Below are positions 18,151 through 27,836 of a stretch of DNA of 60,291 bases, in pieces (position 1 is the first letter of the stretch; the number at the start of each line of letters is the position of its first letter). Under the pieces are notes generated by a model. The model was not told the origin of the DNA, did no database searches, and saw only the letters and a list, made by a program, of their open reading frames with translations. The DNA is from Jaenimonas drosophilae (taxonomy: Eukaryota; Euglenozoa; Kinetoplastea; Trypanosomatida; Trypanosomatidae): assembly GCA_030849065.1 (NCBI GenBank), contig JASAON010001567.1:1-60291 (forward strand), in the 5' to 3' direction. Both the position numbers and the translations under genes were made by a program.

Positions 18151-18420
18151 CTCCTCTAGAGAAACTTAGAAATGCAGATGAGTGATGATGATGATGTTGA
18201 TGAAGAATATGTTGTACGCACGTCCGTAGAGGAGTTCAAGCACACATGAAAAACCATGGAGAAGTGAGATTCTGAGCAGCAACACTCGATACAGAATAGC
18301 GAACACGCTGTTGCTCATCCGCAAACAGCCCATAACACACAAACCATGCGTATATGCATGTACGTACGTGTATTGTGGTATGTGGGTGGGTTCGATCCAG
18401 CATCAATTCAATGATCATCA

Positions 18421-20562
18421 TCATGCACACAACTCAGCTGCTTCGCCAAACGCGTAATGCATGAGCTCCTCCATCGTGTGGAGTTGCACCTCAACATCTG
18501 CTCGTCGCGGTGTGGCGGAGTTGGCGCTGCAAAAGCTGTCAAAGACACCTCCTTCTGGCGTTGCGGTGAGTTGTGCTGTGGTTGTCATGACCACCTCCTC
18601 CGAGGGTGTGGTGGATGAAGCACGTCGTGGTGTACGAGCAACTTGTGTTGTTGTTGTTGTTGTTGTTGGGATCGTTGTTCGTGGTGTGTTTGTGTGTTGT
18701 GCTCGTGGAGTTGGTCGTGGATGCACAACATCCATCACACTACGCATCAGGGAAGATGCACGACTCATGGAGGGTGCCGGAGTTGTTGTTGTTGTATTCG
18801 TTGCCGGTGTTGAGCTCATGTTGTTGTTTGTTGCTGATGATGGCGCTGCGGCAGTGGTTGGGCGACGAAAGCCGCCATCAAAGGGGAGGAACACACGAAT
18901 GTTGCAGCTGAACGCACCTCGATGGCCGCCACGTGCGGCGGTGAGTTGTGGTGAGGCACACGACGCACGTGGTGATAAAGCTCCCCTCGGTGTTGTTGTT
19001 GCTGTTGCAGCTGTTGTTGTTGTTGTGGGTTGTGTGGGAAACGGTGAGGCGGGTGCTAACGTCGGAGCTGCGCCATCGCCATGAACGAGGCCATGCGGGA
19101 GGAAGTGCGGGTTTAGGAGATTCATCAAAGATGATAGGGTTGCATCGCCCGTGGCACACAACTCAGTGCTAGCCAGGCCCTTCTGTAGCTGACGCAAGCA
19201 GCTCATCGTCCTCCATAATGATGATGATGATGATGATGATAGCGCTGATGAAGTGTTGGTATGTTCCTCATCTGTTGTGGCAGAGGTTGGGTGTTCCGGT
19301 GGGCTGATATCCGCACCGAGAATGGCGATGGTGAGCACATCCACCTCCCACTGCACCGCACGTTGCAACACATCGCCAATGGCCGAATCCTCTTCCTCAC
19401 TGGTGCTGGATAATGATGAATCCAGCAACATGACGTAGTCAGCGCCCCAAAAGCTGCTCGTCGTATACATGAAGAGGTTGGGATGATGTGCAAGAGGAAC
19501 AAATGTGGGTGATGAGGTCTGCAAGGGATGCAACAACTCTGCCATACGCACCGAATGCATCATCTCCGTCGCATCAAGCATGCTGCCAACGAGGAGGAGC
19601 ATCGTATATCTGCCACGGGAGAGCCGAAGAAGATGGCTGAGTGCCTCATCCGCATCCACGTTGGTTGGTGTTGCGTTGTTGTTGTTGTTGGTCAACGATG
19701 TTGGAGGAGGAAGTATGCCGGATGATGATGAACGAAGGCAGCGTGGGAGGTCTGACAACGGCGAGAGCTCCACGGAAAATGTCTCGTGCATGCGACGGCC
19801 ATCTTGTGTGGTACGATGCAGCGTGAGGAATCGCGGATTGCTCAGTAGCAACCCACGCACGGGTACCACAGTTGCGTGTGTAGGTGACGATGATGATGAT
19901 GATGATGATGCACGTTTGGATGATTGCGTACGTCGTGCAACTGGACGACGTGGCACACGTGCATTGGCAAAGTGCGCCACATCCGCAATCGATGCGGCCT
20001 CCGTACATCTCTGAGTGAGAGCGGCATCGGCCAGTGGCAGTGTTGTGGTTCTGAGACGCTGCAGATATTGGCGGAGATGATGCCGAAGTTGTTGCTGCAA
20101 CACACACTCGGCAGCATGCATCTTCGTCATCAGCGCCTCCACCTCACCGCGGTGTATCTCGAGCAGTTGATCCATGGCGGAGCTCGGCAGTGCATAGGGC
20201 GATGATGTTGGCCGGCAATCCGTCATGGCGGTGCGCTGTCGCTCATGGCGATGGCGCAGCTCACGCAAACGCTCATCGTGCACCTCCACCTCTTGATGAA
20301 AACGATGTTGGAGCTCGGCCAAACATTGTGCCACATGTGAAAGTGCAGAAGGATTGTGGCTGAAGGAAAGAAGCAGATCCATGAGAGTATCTCCATCAGC
20401 ATCATGAAGATGAGCAGCTTCACACTGTTGTGGTTGGTGAGCTGGGTGCATGGTTGATGTCGGTGTGGCGGCGTCGTGGACGTTTGATACGCCAAACGTT
20501 TGCCACTCTGATACCCACGACGGAGGTTCTGCCGTGGTGGAGGCGGATGAGGAAGACATCAT
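18421..20562 (-). CDS. Low-complexity protein of unknown function, 713 aa
   Basis: The first real ATG is at 20562 (MMSSSSASTT). Residues about 50-180 form Arg/Gln/His-rich helices of coiled-coil character (CLAELQHRFHQEVEVHDERL). The middle carries a globular-looking part (GLLLSNPRFLTLHRTT; RYTMLLLVGSMLDATEMMH; FWGADYVMLLDSSLSSTS). The C-terminal third is Thr/Ser/Pro-rich with repeat-encoded Asn and Thr runs. The segment GRYTMLLLVGSMLDATEMMHSVRMAELL loosely recalls the end of a kinesin motor, but no P-loop or switch motifs are present, so I do not assign it. Function unknown. Confidence 0.6.
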   Translation of the reverse strand: MMSSSSASTTAEPPSWVSEWQTFGVSNVHDAATPTSTMHPAHQPQQCEAAHLHDADGDTLMDLLLSFSHNPSALSHVAQCLAELQHRFHQEVEVHDERLRELRHRHERQRTAMTDCRPTSSPYALPSSAMDQLLEIHRGEVEALMTKMHAAECVLQQQLRHHLRQYLQRLRTTTLPLADAALTQRCTEAASIADVAHFANARVPRRPVARRTQSSKRASSSSSSSSPTHATVVPVRGLLLSNPRFLTLHRTTQDGRRMHETFSVELSPLSDLPRCLRSSSSGILPPPTSLTNNNNNATPTNVDADEALSHLLRLSRGRYTMLLLVGSMLDATEMMHSVRMAELLHPLQTSSPTFVPLAHHPNLFMYTTSSFWGADYVMLLDSSLSSTSEEEDSAIGDVLQRAVQWEVDVLTIAILGADISPPEHPTSATTDEEHTNTSSALSSSSSSSLWRTMSCLRQLQKGLASTELCATGDATLSSLMNLLNPHFLPHGLVHGDGAAPTLAPASPFPTQPTTTTTAATATTTPRGALSPRASCASPQLTAARGGHRGAFSCNIRVFLPFDGGFRRPTTAAAPSSATNNNMSSTPATNTTTTTPAPSMSRASSLMRSVMDVVHPRPTPRAQHTNTPRTTIPTTTTTTTQVARTPRRASSTTPSEEVVMTTTAQLTATPEGGVFDSFCSANSATPRRADVEVQLHTMEELMHYAFGEAAELCA

Positions 20563-20794
20563 CCAGCCCACCTATTCATGCAACTGTATAAACACACACA
20601 CACAACACTAATGAAGAAGAGTGCTGCTGAAACACCTACGGACATGTGCAACAACAAGAGAAGAAAAAAGAGTGAGTACGTCATGGGCATCATGATGATG
20701 CATCCAACATGCGAAGATGATGATGCCATCTTCATGAGATGATGTTGAGCTCAACCTTTAAATGTAGCGCCATGATGATCATTGCCAATCATCC

Positions 20795-22621
20795 TCACAG
20801 GAGCCCTTCACTTCGTGCTGCCACGACGAGCTGCTGACGAATGTTGGTGATGGCCTCACTGAATGCATGTTTCGGGCCGTACTTTGCCACACACGCATCC
20901 ACCATTCCCTCCAACGTACGTCGCAACGCATCGAACGCAGCGCGGTTGTTCTTGGTGGAGAAGCTCTCGCTCATCACCCACATGCGCACGCTGGCAAAAT
21001 CCATGTTGACGAGGTCGTAGGCCGGCACAGAGTACCAACCACTAACATCAACCGCGGAGATGCGCACAATCACACGCAACGCCTTGTCTTGACAGGTTGT
21101 GAATGTGTTGTTCTTGGTGTTGTGGTCGTCGTTGATGGCGCTGTTGTTGGTGGATGAAAGAAGGAGTTCCTGAAGTGGCACCTCACGAGCGACTAACTTC
21201 TCAATGAAGTGGCGGTGATGGCGTGAGAGGAGCGCCAGCCAACGCTGCTCTAGCACATCAATATTCTGTTTCGTCATGCGCAATGATGATGATGATGATG
21301 ATGATGTTGGTCGTCCAAGGGCAGCTCCAGCTTCCACGCGAAGGCGAAAGAAGAGCGCGCGCATCTCAACCATCGCTCGACGCAATCCGCACGCGCCGTA
21401 TCGCCCGCTCCACGTCTTTGCCAAGATACGAATGAAGGTGCACGTCTCAAGCTCCATCAACGTACATGTTTGGTTGAGCTCGGTCGCAGCAACACGACTC
21501 ACCGACGTCGTCGGGCTCAGCTCGAACAGATTTAGTGTGTCACATGCACGTAGATCGAGCAACGCCTGCAACAAAATGGATGTGATGGCATCATCCAAAC
21601 GCTCACACGAGGTACGGCATCCATCCGCCAGCGCAGATGATGATAATGATGTTGTTGTTGTTGGACGACGAAGGTGTTGAAGGAGGCACGACGACGAAGT
21701 GCTCGGCTGCACCATATCACGTGTGTTGTTGTTTGGGGTGTGCTCCGTTCCATCGAGGTTGGGGTAGCTACCTAACACACGGCACGGCCAACGTTCTTCT
21801 CGCAAGATGTTGATGATGGCCTCCACAAGACGGCCCGTGTAGCTCAACGACGCACGTGGGGTGCCATCTGACTTTGGCGTGAGAAGAAGCTCAATCACCT
21901 GCATCTCGAGCGCATCCACGGCATGGCGAATGCGACGATGAATCCCATCGAGAATTGTGTTGTTATGTTGTTGTTGTTGGTGCGTATCGGTGTTTTGCAT
22001 TGCAGCACCTTTTCCTGATCCACGTGCAGCATTGGAGGCAGCAAGAAGCACATCGTCCAGTTCAAGCTGAAGGCTTTGCAAATGGCAGTAGAGCTGCATC
22101 GTACCAGATGAAGCAACGTGGTTGGTGTTCGTGTCGTCGCTGCTGTTCGATGTGGTGGCGGGGGCGGTGCCAACGAAGTGTTGCTCAACGTCTGCGGCGG
22201 TGATACGGCACAGGATGGAGAGCGCCTGACGAATGGCGATGCGGTAGGCCACCTCGCCATCACCGTGTTGCATCAACGCTCCATGAGCAGGCGATGATGA
22301 TGAAGCAAACAACACGCTGGCGATGTGGCGTGTGTGCTCCTCCGTCGTGAGTAGCTCAAAAGGGGATTGGATGCTTTGATCTCGACCAAAGTCCAGCACA
22401 CTGCACAACACACGCGCATCAGCAGCGTTGAGCAGCGTTGGTGTTGTTGTTGTTGTTGTTGTTGTGGATGAAACATCTGTGCGCGGGCGTTTGGTTGTGG
22501 TGCGACGCCGGCATGACTCTGCGGCTGAACGCTGGACGAGTGCATCTGGTACATCAAACACATCCACGTAGTGCGTCGCACCGGCGGTGTTTATCGATTG
22601 CTCGGCAAAAATGTGGTGCAT
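20795..22621 (-). CDS. Conserved-looking hypothetical protein, 608 aa
   Basis: ATG at 22621. Structured, mostly helical segments lie at both ends: residues 75-170 (LLTTEEHTRHIASVLFAS, AYRIAIRQALSILCRI) and the last 200 (CTFIRILAKTWSGRYGACGL, FIEKLVAREVPLQELLL, MDFASVRMWVMSESF). These are separated by repeat-encoded Asn/Thr/Ser/Gln runs. There is a short basic stretch near residue 40 (SCRRRTTTKRPR) that could be a nuclear signal. No transmembrane segment or catalytic motif is visible and I cannot name a family. Confidence 0.6.
   Translation of the reverse strand: MHHIFAEQSINTAGATHYVDVFDVPDALVQRSAAESCRRRTTTKRPRTDVSSTTTTTTTTPTLLNAADARVLCSVLDFGRDQSIQSPFELLTTEEHTRHIASVLFASSSSPAHGALMQHGDGEVAYRIAIRQALSILCRITAADVEQHFVGTAPATTSNSSDDTNTNHVASSGTMQLYCHLQSLQLELDDVLLAASNAARGSGKGAAMQNTDTHQQQQHNNTILDGIHRRIRHAVDALEMQVIELLLTPKSDGTPRASLSYTGRLVEAIINILREERWPCRVLGSYPNLDGTEHTPNNNTRDMVQPSTSSSCLLQHLRRPTTTTSLSSSALADGCRTSCERLDDAITSILLQALLDLRACDTLNLFELSPTTSVSRVAATELNQTCTLMELETCTFIRILAKTWSGRYGACGLRRAMVEMRALFFRLRVEAGAALGRPTSSSSSSSLRMTKQNIDVLEQRWLALLSRHHRHFIEKLVAREVPLQELLLSSTNNSAINDDHNTKNNTFTTCQDKALRVIVRISAVDVSGWYSVPAYDLVNMDFASVRMWVMSESFSTKNNRAAFDALRRTLEGMVDACVAKYGPKHAFSEAITNIRQQLVVAARSEGLL
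21283..21306. repeat. (ATG)8 microsatellite in CDS
   Basis: Eight ATG units on the plus strand, read as Ser codons (TCA) in the minus-strand gene. Confidence 0.85.
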
Positions 22622-22978
22622 CGTGAAGAATATGATGAAGATGATGCTGCTCCCCCACTAGAAAAAGCTTGCTATGTGTGCTTGGTGAAGATCATAAGAA
22701 GAAGAAGAAGAAGAGATGTTGTGCGGAGCACCACAACGATGAAGGCAGCGTCATTCACTCTTCCACGATGAGCCTTCGTTAGTGCATCTGCACCGCAAGC
22801 TGTGTAGGTGCTTTTACCTACTCCTGTGATTGGAAACACAGCAAGTGAAGATGTCAGTGAGAAGACAATGCAAGGTGTCTGTACGCACACACAACACACC
22901 AATCTTCTGTTCCATCTCATCAACAGGCACACATGCGTACACGAACACCAATGCTGCGCTTCATGCATTATTGTTGCA
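22622..22978. other. Intergenic: bL32m 3' UTR and 5' UTR of the 608-aa gene
   Basis: No gene visible. A minus-strand pyrimidine tract ending in CTAG (about 22661-22675) precedes the ATG at 22621 by 40 nt and is a good trans-splice acceptor candidate. Confidence 0.5.
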
Positions 22979-23230
22979 TTATGGCTTAATCTGCCGGCAA
23001 TCCTCTCGCCTGCACCACTCACCCTGTTTTTTTGGCTCTGCGCACAGTGGGCAGTAGTACCACTCCTCCGTCTTGAGATAGCGCTCCTTGAAGTGGAGGC
23101 CGTACGTCTTGCGTCGCAGCTGCATAGGATTCTTCTTGCGCTTTGGTGTACCGCCCTTGCTACCCAGAAGAGGTGTGGTGGGCTGACCCACCAACGCCAG
23201 ACCAAAGGCTAGGAACGAGCGACGGAGCAT
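22979..23230 (-). CDS. Mitochondrial ribosomal protein bL32m, 83 aa
   Basis: The ATG at 23230 gives an 83-residue product beginning MLRRSFLAFGLALVG, a typical short mitochondrial targeting signal; a CTCTAG acceptor candidate lies about 20 nt upstream. The body starts with a basic stretch (TPKRKKNPMQLRRKTYG) followed by a zinc site CPLC...WCRREDC near the C-terminus. This matches the layout of bacterial-type L32: basic N-terminal arm, then a zinc knuckle near the end. L32 sits near the peptidyl-transferase exit-tunnel side of the large subunit. The second cysteine pair is spaced CxxxxC, not the usual CxxC. The frame continues upstream of 23230 only with non-ATG codons. Assignment rests on motif layout, so moderate confidence. 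Confidence 0.65.
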   Translation of the reverse strand: MLRRSFLAFGLALVGQPTTPLLGSKGGTPKRKKNPMQLRRKTYGLHFKERYLKTEEWYYCPLCAEPKKQGEWCRREDCRQIKP

Positions 23231-23700
23231 CTCAACGTACACAACAACTAGAGACGTATGACGTGTTGGATGGGTGACGATACACACCAACAACAACAAT
23301 CACAGCAACAAACTACCTACTGATGGTTGGTTGCAAATGAAGAAGTGAGATTGAAGAAGATGATGCACATGAGTAGTGAGTAGTGAGTTGTTGCTTTTGT
23401 GCTGGCTGCCCACATGACGTGATGGGGGTTGATGGAGGTGGAGTCTTGCTCTCCGACTAGCAATCTTAATACGCACACGTTGTTGCTGACGATGCACGAG
23501 AAGAGTGATTAGGCCGTATGTAGAAAGGGGCAGTGCAACAGCACTCATGGATGAGGAGGTGATTTGGCGTTGCAATGAATGCGCACATACATCCAACACG
23601 TCGTTGGCATCTCTCTCTTGCTCTCGGCATCTTCTCAATACAACTTCGTGTGCTGTTGTTGTAGTTGTCGTTGGAGGGGGTGATGATGATGATGGCAATA
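23231..23700. other. Intergenic: EMC5 3' UTR and bL32m 5' UTR
   Basis: No gene that I can support. Minus-strand TTG-rich and pyrimidine-rich stretches precede the bL32m start. Confidence 0.45.
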
Positions 23701-24072
23701 CTAGCGACGAGGAGCTGGAGCTGGTGCGGCACCACGATGATTAAAGTGAAAGAGTGCTACGCCCGTACTCATCTTCTCATCATAGCGGCATGTACGCCCA
23801 TAATCCCCAAGACGTGCAGGTCGGAAGGTGTGGCGTGCCACAAAACCTATGATTGCAATCGTCATGCCAACAAACACCTCCAGCATCACGGCAACAGTAG
23901 AGACGTCCATCGCAGGGCCCACGCCAACATCAACGGCGGGGAAGGCGGAGCGGCCACCTCTGCTTGTTGCGATTTGTTCTTGCAGCTTCTCACGCATGCT
24001 GAAGGCGAGATAGAAGCCATGACCGAGGATCAACAGGCCAATGAAGAAGATAGATTGATTCAGCACGCTCAT
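23701..24072 (-). CDS. EMC5: ER membrane complex subunit 5 (EMC5/MMGT family), 123 aa
   Basis: The ATG at 24072 starts MSVLNQSIFFIGLLILGHGFY. The two hydrophobic helices (residues about 6-24 and 57-77, EVFVGMTIAIIGFVARH), the short cytosolic linker between them and the FRPARL motif just after the second helix reproduce the EMC5/MMGT layout. EMC5 is a core subunit of the ER membrane complex, which inserts tail-anchored and multipass proteins. The linker here (EQIATSRGGRSAFPAVDVGVGPAMD) and the polar tail rich in Ala/Pro/Arg are lineage-specific. The frame extends 62 codons upstream, but that part is pyrimidine-rich, has no ATG near the expected position and is probably 5' UTR. Confidence 0.72.
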   Translation of the reverse strand: MSVLNQSIFFIGLLILGHGFYLAFSMREKLQEQIATSRGGRSAFPAVDVGVGPAMDVSTVAVMLEVFVGMTIAIIGFVARHTFRPARLGDYGRTCRYDEKMSTGVALFHFNHRGAAPAPAPRR

Positions 24073-24359
24073 GATTGTGTGTGGGTGGGTGGGGTGGATG
24101 AGGTGTTGGGTAGGACAGAAGCGCTCAAGTGCTTGTGTAGGCTGTACGTGTTGTTGTTGTTGTTGTGAAGAGAACAAGAGTAGGTACAGGAAGATATGAA
24201 GTTGGAAGCAGTGGAGATAATATTGTGCATTATTAATAAGATGCACGTGCAAGAGCATCTTAATTTGCTTGCGTGTGTGTCTTGAGGAGTAGTTCTCCAG
24301 TCATAGCAACATACTCACTTCGCTCGTGAGCTCTCCGCACATATTGGGGATCTCCATCA

Positions 24360-24797
24360 TCAACTACTTGAGACGTCTAGCTGCTGCAAACGCTCGAGAA
24401 TGGCAGGCCGGGATACCTCCTGAATCTCTCCGCCCGCGATGAGCTCATCCAAAATCATGAAAACCTTGTGGAAGTTGAAGACCAAGTCGAGCTCGCACAC
24501 ATCCTTGAAGAACATGTCCAGCACCTCCACGAGGAGGTGGATGAGCTCCAGGTACTCGAGCTCGTTGTCGTCCAAGTCGATGCCAAGCACAAAAAAGAGG
24601 CCGGCGTACCGACGATACACCAGCTTGATATCATCGCCGTAGGTGATGATGTTGGTCATGCGTGCGCTGCGGGCGTTGACCAGTGAATGTACCTCGTGTT
24701 TCAGCCGCTGCACTGCTTCATCCTCCATCGCTTCGTAAAACTTGGCAAGACGCGTCATGCCTGCCCGATTCTGCACGAGCATGAAGTGCACCGTCAT
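24360..24797 (-). CDS. AP2S1: AP-2 complex subunit sigma
   Basis: 145 residues, the full length of the family. It matches adaptor sigma chains from end to end: HFMLVQNRAGMTRLAKFYE at the start, DIKLVYRRYAGLFF, LEYLELIHLLVEVLD, KDVCELDLVFNFHKVF and a final ILDELIAGGEIQE. The QNRAGMTRL start is the AP-2 form; AP-1 sigma has a different sequence at this place. AP-2 sigma with alpha binds acidic dileucine signals at the plasma membrane for clathrin endocytosis. A short 5' UTR of CAA-rich sequence precedes the ATG at 24797, with CTCAG about 25 nt upstream as a candidate acceptor. Confidence 0.92.
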   Translation of the reverse strand: MTVHFMLVQNRAGMTRLAKFYEAMEDEAVQRLKHEVHSLVNARSARMTNIITYGDDIKLVYRRYAGLFFVLGIDLDDNELEYLELIHLLVEVLDMFFKDVCELDLVFNFHKVFMILDELIAGGEIQEVSRPAILERLQQLDVSSS

Positions 24798-25469
24798 TGT
24801 TGTGTGTTGTTATGGTTGTTGTTGCTGAGATGAAACAACACACGCAACTCAGTGAATCAATGTGGATGCGAATTTTTCTATGCTACACACCTCACGCAGC
24901 ATCTACATGGACCAACAAAAAAGAAGAAAAAACAAGATAATATATCAATACCACACAAGAACACAAAGCCAACATGCATCATTCTCCGCCATGTTGTCTG
25001 TGTGGCATTCAGAAATGAGTACGCTCCATCACTGACTCACTCGCGCCTGCATCATCTTCTCTGCCCGAACAAATCATGGCTTTCGTCGATGAGTGGTTTT
25101 TGGTGCAATCCATCCGTTGTGCTCTGCCACAGACAGAAAACCAACAAAAAAGAGGAGAGAGAGTGTGTGTGTGGAGGGTGATCCAGGTGTGCGTTAGATG
25201 GAGGAGCTTATGAAGAGGCCAAACAGCTTCCTCCTTCTCCTTCACTACATCGTCAGCCATCATCAACATCGTGCGAATACATATTCCCTCACTCATGATG
25301 AGATGAGGTGGACGTGGTTGGTGGCTGATCCATGCACACGCAATGAATGATGATGTATCGACGGTAGCAGAGGAGTAAGATGGTAAGTGGGATGAGAGCT
25401 CCCAAGCATGGTGGCCTATCAGGAACAAAAAAAAAGATCATTGGTGGAAGTTTTGAAAAAAGTGTTCGT

Positions 25470-25491
25470 TGTGTGTGTGTGTGTGTGTGTG
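25470..25491. repeat. (TG)11 microsatellite
   Basis: Perfect TG run in the intergenic region. Confidence 0.9.
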
Positions 25492-25652
25492 CCAAGAGTG
25501 TAGAGGTGGAGAAGGACCTCCAACCTCCACGAGTGTTCGACGTACGTATAAAAAGAATGACGAGAGAGGGGGGTAGGCCAAGAAAAAAAGTAGTGCCATC
25601 AGCATCAGCAACCATCGTGCGAAGCATACATCGTCACCGCAACTTCAATTTC

Positions 25653-25680
25653 ATGATGATGATGATGATGATGATGATGA
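25653..25680. repeat. (ATG)9 microsatellite
   Basis: Nine ATG units in the 3' UTR of the AsnRS gene. Confidence 0.9.
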
Positions 25681-25811
25681 GCATCGAGGGAGAAGAGACT
25701 GAGCTGAGCTGCAAAACCACTTTGTCATCCACAATCATATCATCGTGTGTCGTTCATCTCCGCTGGTGTTGTTCTTTTGCGTGCGTAGGTGAAGATGTTT
25801 GGTGTGCTGAT

Positions 25812-27836
25812 TTAGGGCTTGCAACGACCCATGTAGCGTGGGAAGAGGCAAGCATCCTTCACGCTATCCAGATCGAGCAGCCACACCAGCAGACGCTCCA
25901 CGCCTAGGCCAAATCCTCCGTGCGGGGCACCGCCAAACTTTCGTTGGTCCGTGTACCAGTAGTAGGTGGATGGGTCGAGCTGCTCACGCTTGTAGGCCTC
26001 CATCAGCTCCTCGTAATCAAACATACGCATCGAGCCACCCACAATCTCACCCACACCGGGTGCGAGAACATCCACAGACTCCGTCAGGCGTCGATCGTTG
26101 GGATCACGTTGCATGTAGAAGGACTTCATCTCCGCGGGAAAATGCGTCATGAGGACGAAGGTGCCCATCTTGGCCACCATCGCACGCTCCGGCTGGTCAG
26201 TGATATCCTCACCAAATTCAAAGTGCTTGCCCGTTTCAGGGTTGAGGATATCATTGTCTCGGCAGAACTGAATCGCATCGGCGTAGCGCAAACGGCGGAA
26301 GGGCTTCTTTGGCATGAACTTGTAGTTGGTCGGGTCGCGCGGGTTGCCGTTGGGGTCAATGAGCTGCGCCGGGTTGAGGAGCGCCACCAAATCACCCGCA
26401 CGCTGAATGACCGCCTCAAAGACGTTGCAAATCATATCCTCCAAGTGGCCAAGTAGGTCTTCAAAGGTGCATACGTCGTACTCCACCTCGAGGTGGGTGT
26501 ACTCACTCAGGTGGCGCTTCGTCTTTGACTTCTCTGCGCGGTAGCTGGGGAGGCAGCAGTACACGTTGCCGAGAGAGGCCGTGCATGTCTCGAGATAGAG
26601 CTGCGAGGATTGCGTGAGGTACGCCTTGTCACTGTAGTAGAGCACATCAAAGAGGGTGGAGCCGCCCTCGCACTGTGTCTGGACAAGGGTGGGTGGGGTG
26701 ACTTCGTAGTAGTGCATGGACCAAAAGTGTTCGCGCAGAGCACGAATAACTTCGTGGCGCATCTTCATGGTTGAGGAGGCGTAGGTGCCACGCACCACAA
26801 TGTGGCGTTGATCGAGGAGCTTATCCAGAGAGCTCTCCGCGGTGATGATGGTCTCAATGGATCCATCGGAAGGACCCACGACGCAATACTCCTGCACGTG
26901 GAGCTCCATGGGGGGCTGGAGCTCTGCCTTCGCCTTGGGCTCGTGCTTCAGCACACCACGAATGGCAACGGCTGACTCACGATGAAACGGTTCTGTTTCA
27001 CCATCAAACACGCACTGGATATATCCGCTGCCATCGCGGAGGACGATGAACGACATGCGTGATTGGTGGCGCACGCGATGCGCCCAGCCAATGACGTACA
27101 CCGCATCGCCCTCCTTCATCGCTGCGAGGTCGCCAATCCACGTACGAGACTTGCCAGCAGCCACGGCTTGATAGTCGTTGTTGCGTGGGCAGACCTTCAC
27201 CTCCTTCTTCTTGGCTGCAGCACCGTTGTTGGCGTTGTCGGTCGGGCTCTTCGCCGCCGAGTCCTCCACCACAACATCCTTGACGAGCTGCGGCACCTGG
27301 GCATCCAGTTCTGCCTTGATGAGGGTGGCATCTGCCCAACGGAGCTCATCGATGCGCTTCATCTTGCCAAGAAGCATGTTAGGGTTCTTCTCCCACGCCA
27401 CCTTAAGCGCGGTGAGCTCCTCCGCAGCGAGGCCAGCGGCAACGAGCTTGGCCACCTCCGCCTTGGAAACAACAACGCCAACGCCGCACTCCTTCTCCAT
27501 CGCTGCGGTGTTGATGGCCGCCTCCGCCTTCAAAGCGTTGACGTAGCGAATTGCCGCATCCACCTTCTGCGTGCTATCCAGCTTGTTGGCGGCAACAAGA
27601 TCAGCCACAGGATCGCGGTGCTTCTCCGTCTTGACCTTGGCCCACACGCTGTACAGCATAACCTTGTTCTCACGTGGTGAATTCTCCGTGATGCCGTTCT
27701 TGCTGAAGAAGGCGAGGAGATCCTCGACGCGGGCGGTCTTGGTGCTCAGATCCACGGCGTTCTTATCATCTAGGCCGACGATGGTCTTGAGCTGCGCCAC
27801 CACCGCGGCTTGCTCGGCATTCATCTCCGTTGCCAT
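25812..27836 (-). CDS. Asparaginyl-tRNA synthetase (class II)
   Basis: 674 residues from the ATG at 27836 (MATEMNAEQAAVV). An N-terminal helical appended domain (about 1-190) leads to an OB-fold anticodon-binding domain (RTWIGDLAAMKEGDAVYVIG) and a class II catalytic core. Motif 1 region is PTLVQTQCEGGSTLFDV, whose CEGG is the AsnRS mark as opposed to AspRS. Motif 2 is YRAEKSKTKRHLSEYTHLE, and motif 3 is GFGLGVERLLVWLL near the C-terminus. It charges tRNA-Asn in the cytosol. The same frame is open from another ATG at 28316, adding 160 residues with an Arg/Ser/His-rich start that may be a mitochondrial signal (see findings). The shorter form is chosen because it matches the family N-terminus and lies after a TTCTAG acceptor candidate. 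Confidence 0.9.
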   Translation of the reverse strand: MATEMNAEQAAVVAQLKTIVGLDDKNAVDLSTKTARVEDLLAFFSKNGITENSPRENKVMLYSVWAKVKTEKHRDPVADLVAANKLDSTQKVDAAIRYVNALKAEAAINTAAMEKECGVGVVVSKAEVAKLVAAGLAAEELTALKVAWEKNPNMLLGKMKRIDELRWADATLIKAELDAQVPQLVKDVVVEDSAAKSPTDNANNGAAAKKKEVKVCPRNNDYQAVAAGKSRTWIGDLAAMKEGDAVYVIGWAHRVRHQSRMSFIVLRDGSGYIQCVFDGETEPFHRESAVAIRGVLKHEPKAKAELQPPMELHVQEYCVVGPSDGSIETIITAESSLDKLLDQRHIVVRGTYASSTMKMRHEVIRALREHFWSMHYYEVTPPTLVQTQCEGGSTLFDVLYYSDKAYLTQSSQLYLETCTASLGNVYCCLPSYRAEKSKTKRHLSEYTHLEVEYDVCTFEDLLGHLEDMICNVFEAVIQRAGDLVALLNPAQLIDPNGNPRDPTNYKFMPKKPFRRLRYADAIQFCRDNDILNPETGKHFEFGEDITDQPERAMVAKMGTFVLMTHFPAEMKSFYMQRDPNDRRLTESVDVLAPGVGEIVGGSMRMFDYEELMEAYKREQLDPSTYYWYTDQRKFGGAPHGGFGLGVERLLVWLLDLDSVKDACLFPRYMGRCKP

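Larger units (their letters stand above)
24798..25811. other. Intergenic, about 1 kb: AsnRS 3' UTR and AP-2 sigma 5' UTR
   Basis: No supported gene on either strand. Open frames are short and repetitive. It carries (TG)n at 25470-25491 and (ATG)n at 25653-25680, plus A-rich runs. Confidence 0.5.

Noticed and set aside
18388..18405. GGTTCGATCC, a tRNA T-loop look-alike
   Set aside because: Flanking bases do not form a T stem, and no acceptor, D or anticodon arms can be folded around it.
18421..20562. Kinesin motor in the 713-aa protein
   Set aside because: Only a vague match to the last motor helices; no P-loop, SSRSH-like switch I or LAGSE-like switch II.
25009..25428. 139-codon minus-strand ORF downstream of AsnRS
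   Set aside because: His/Thr-rich, repeat-derived product, overlapping other short frames; looks like intergenic sequence.
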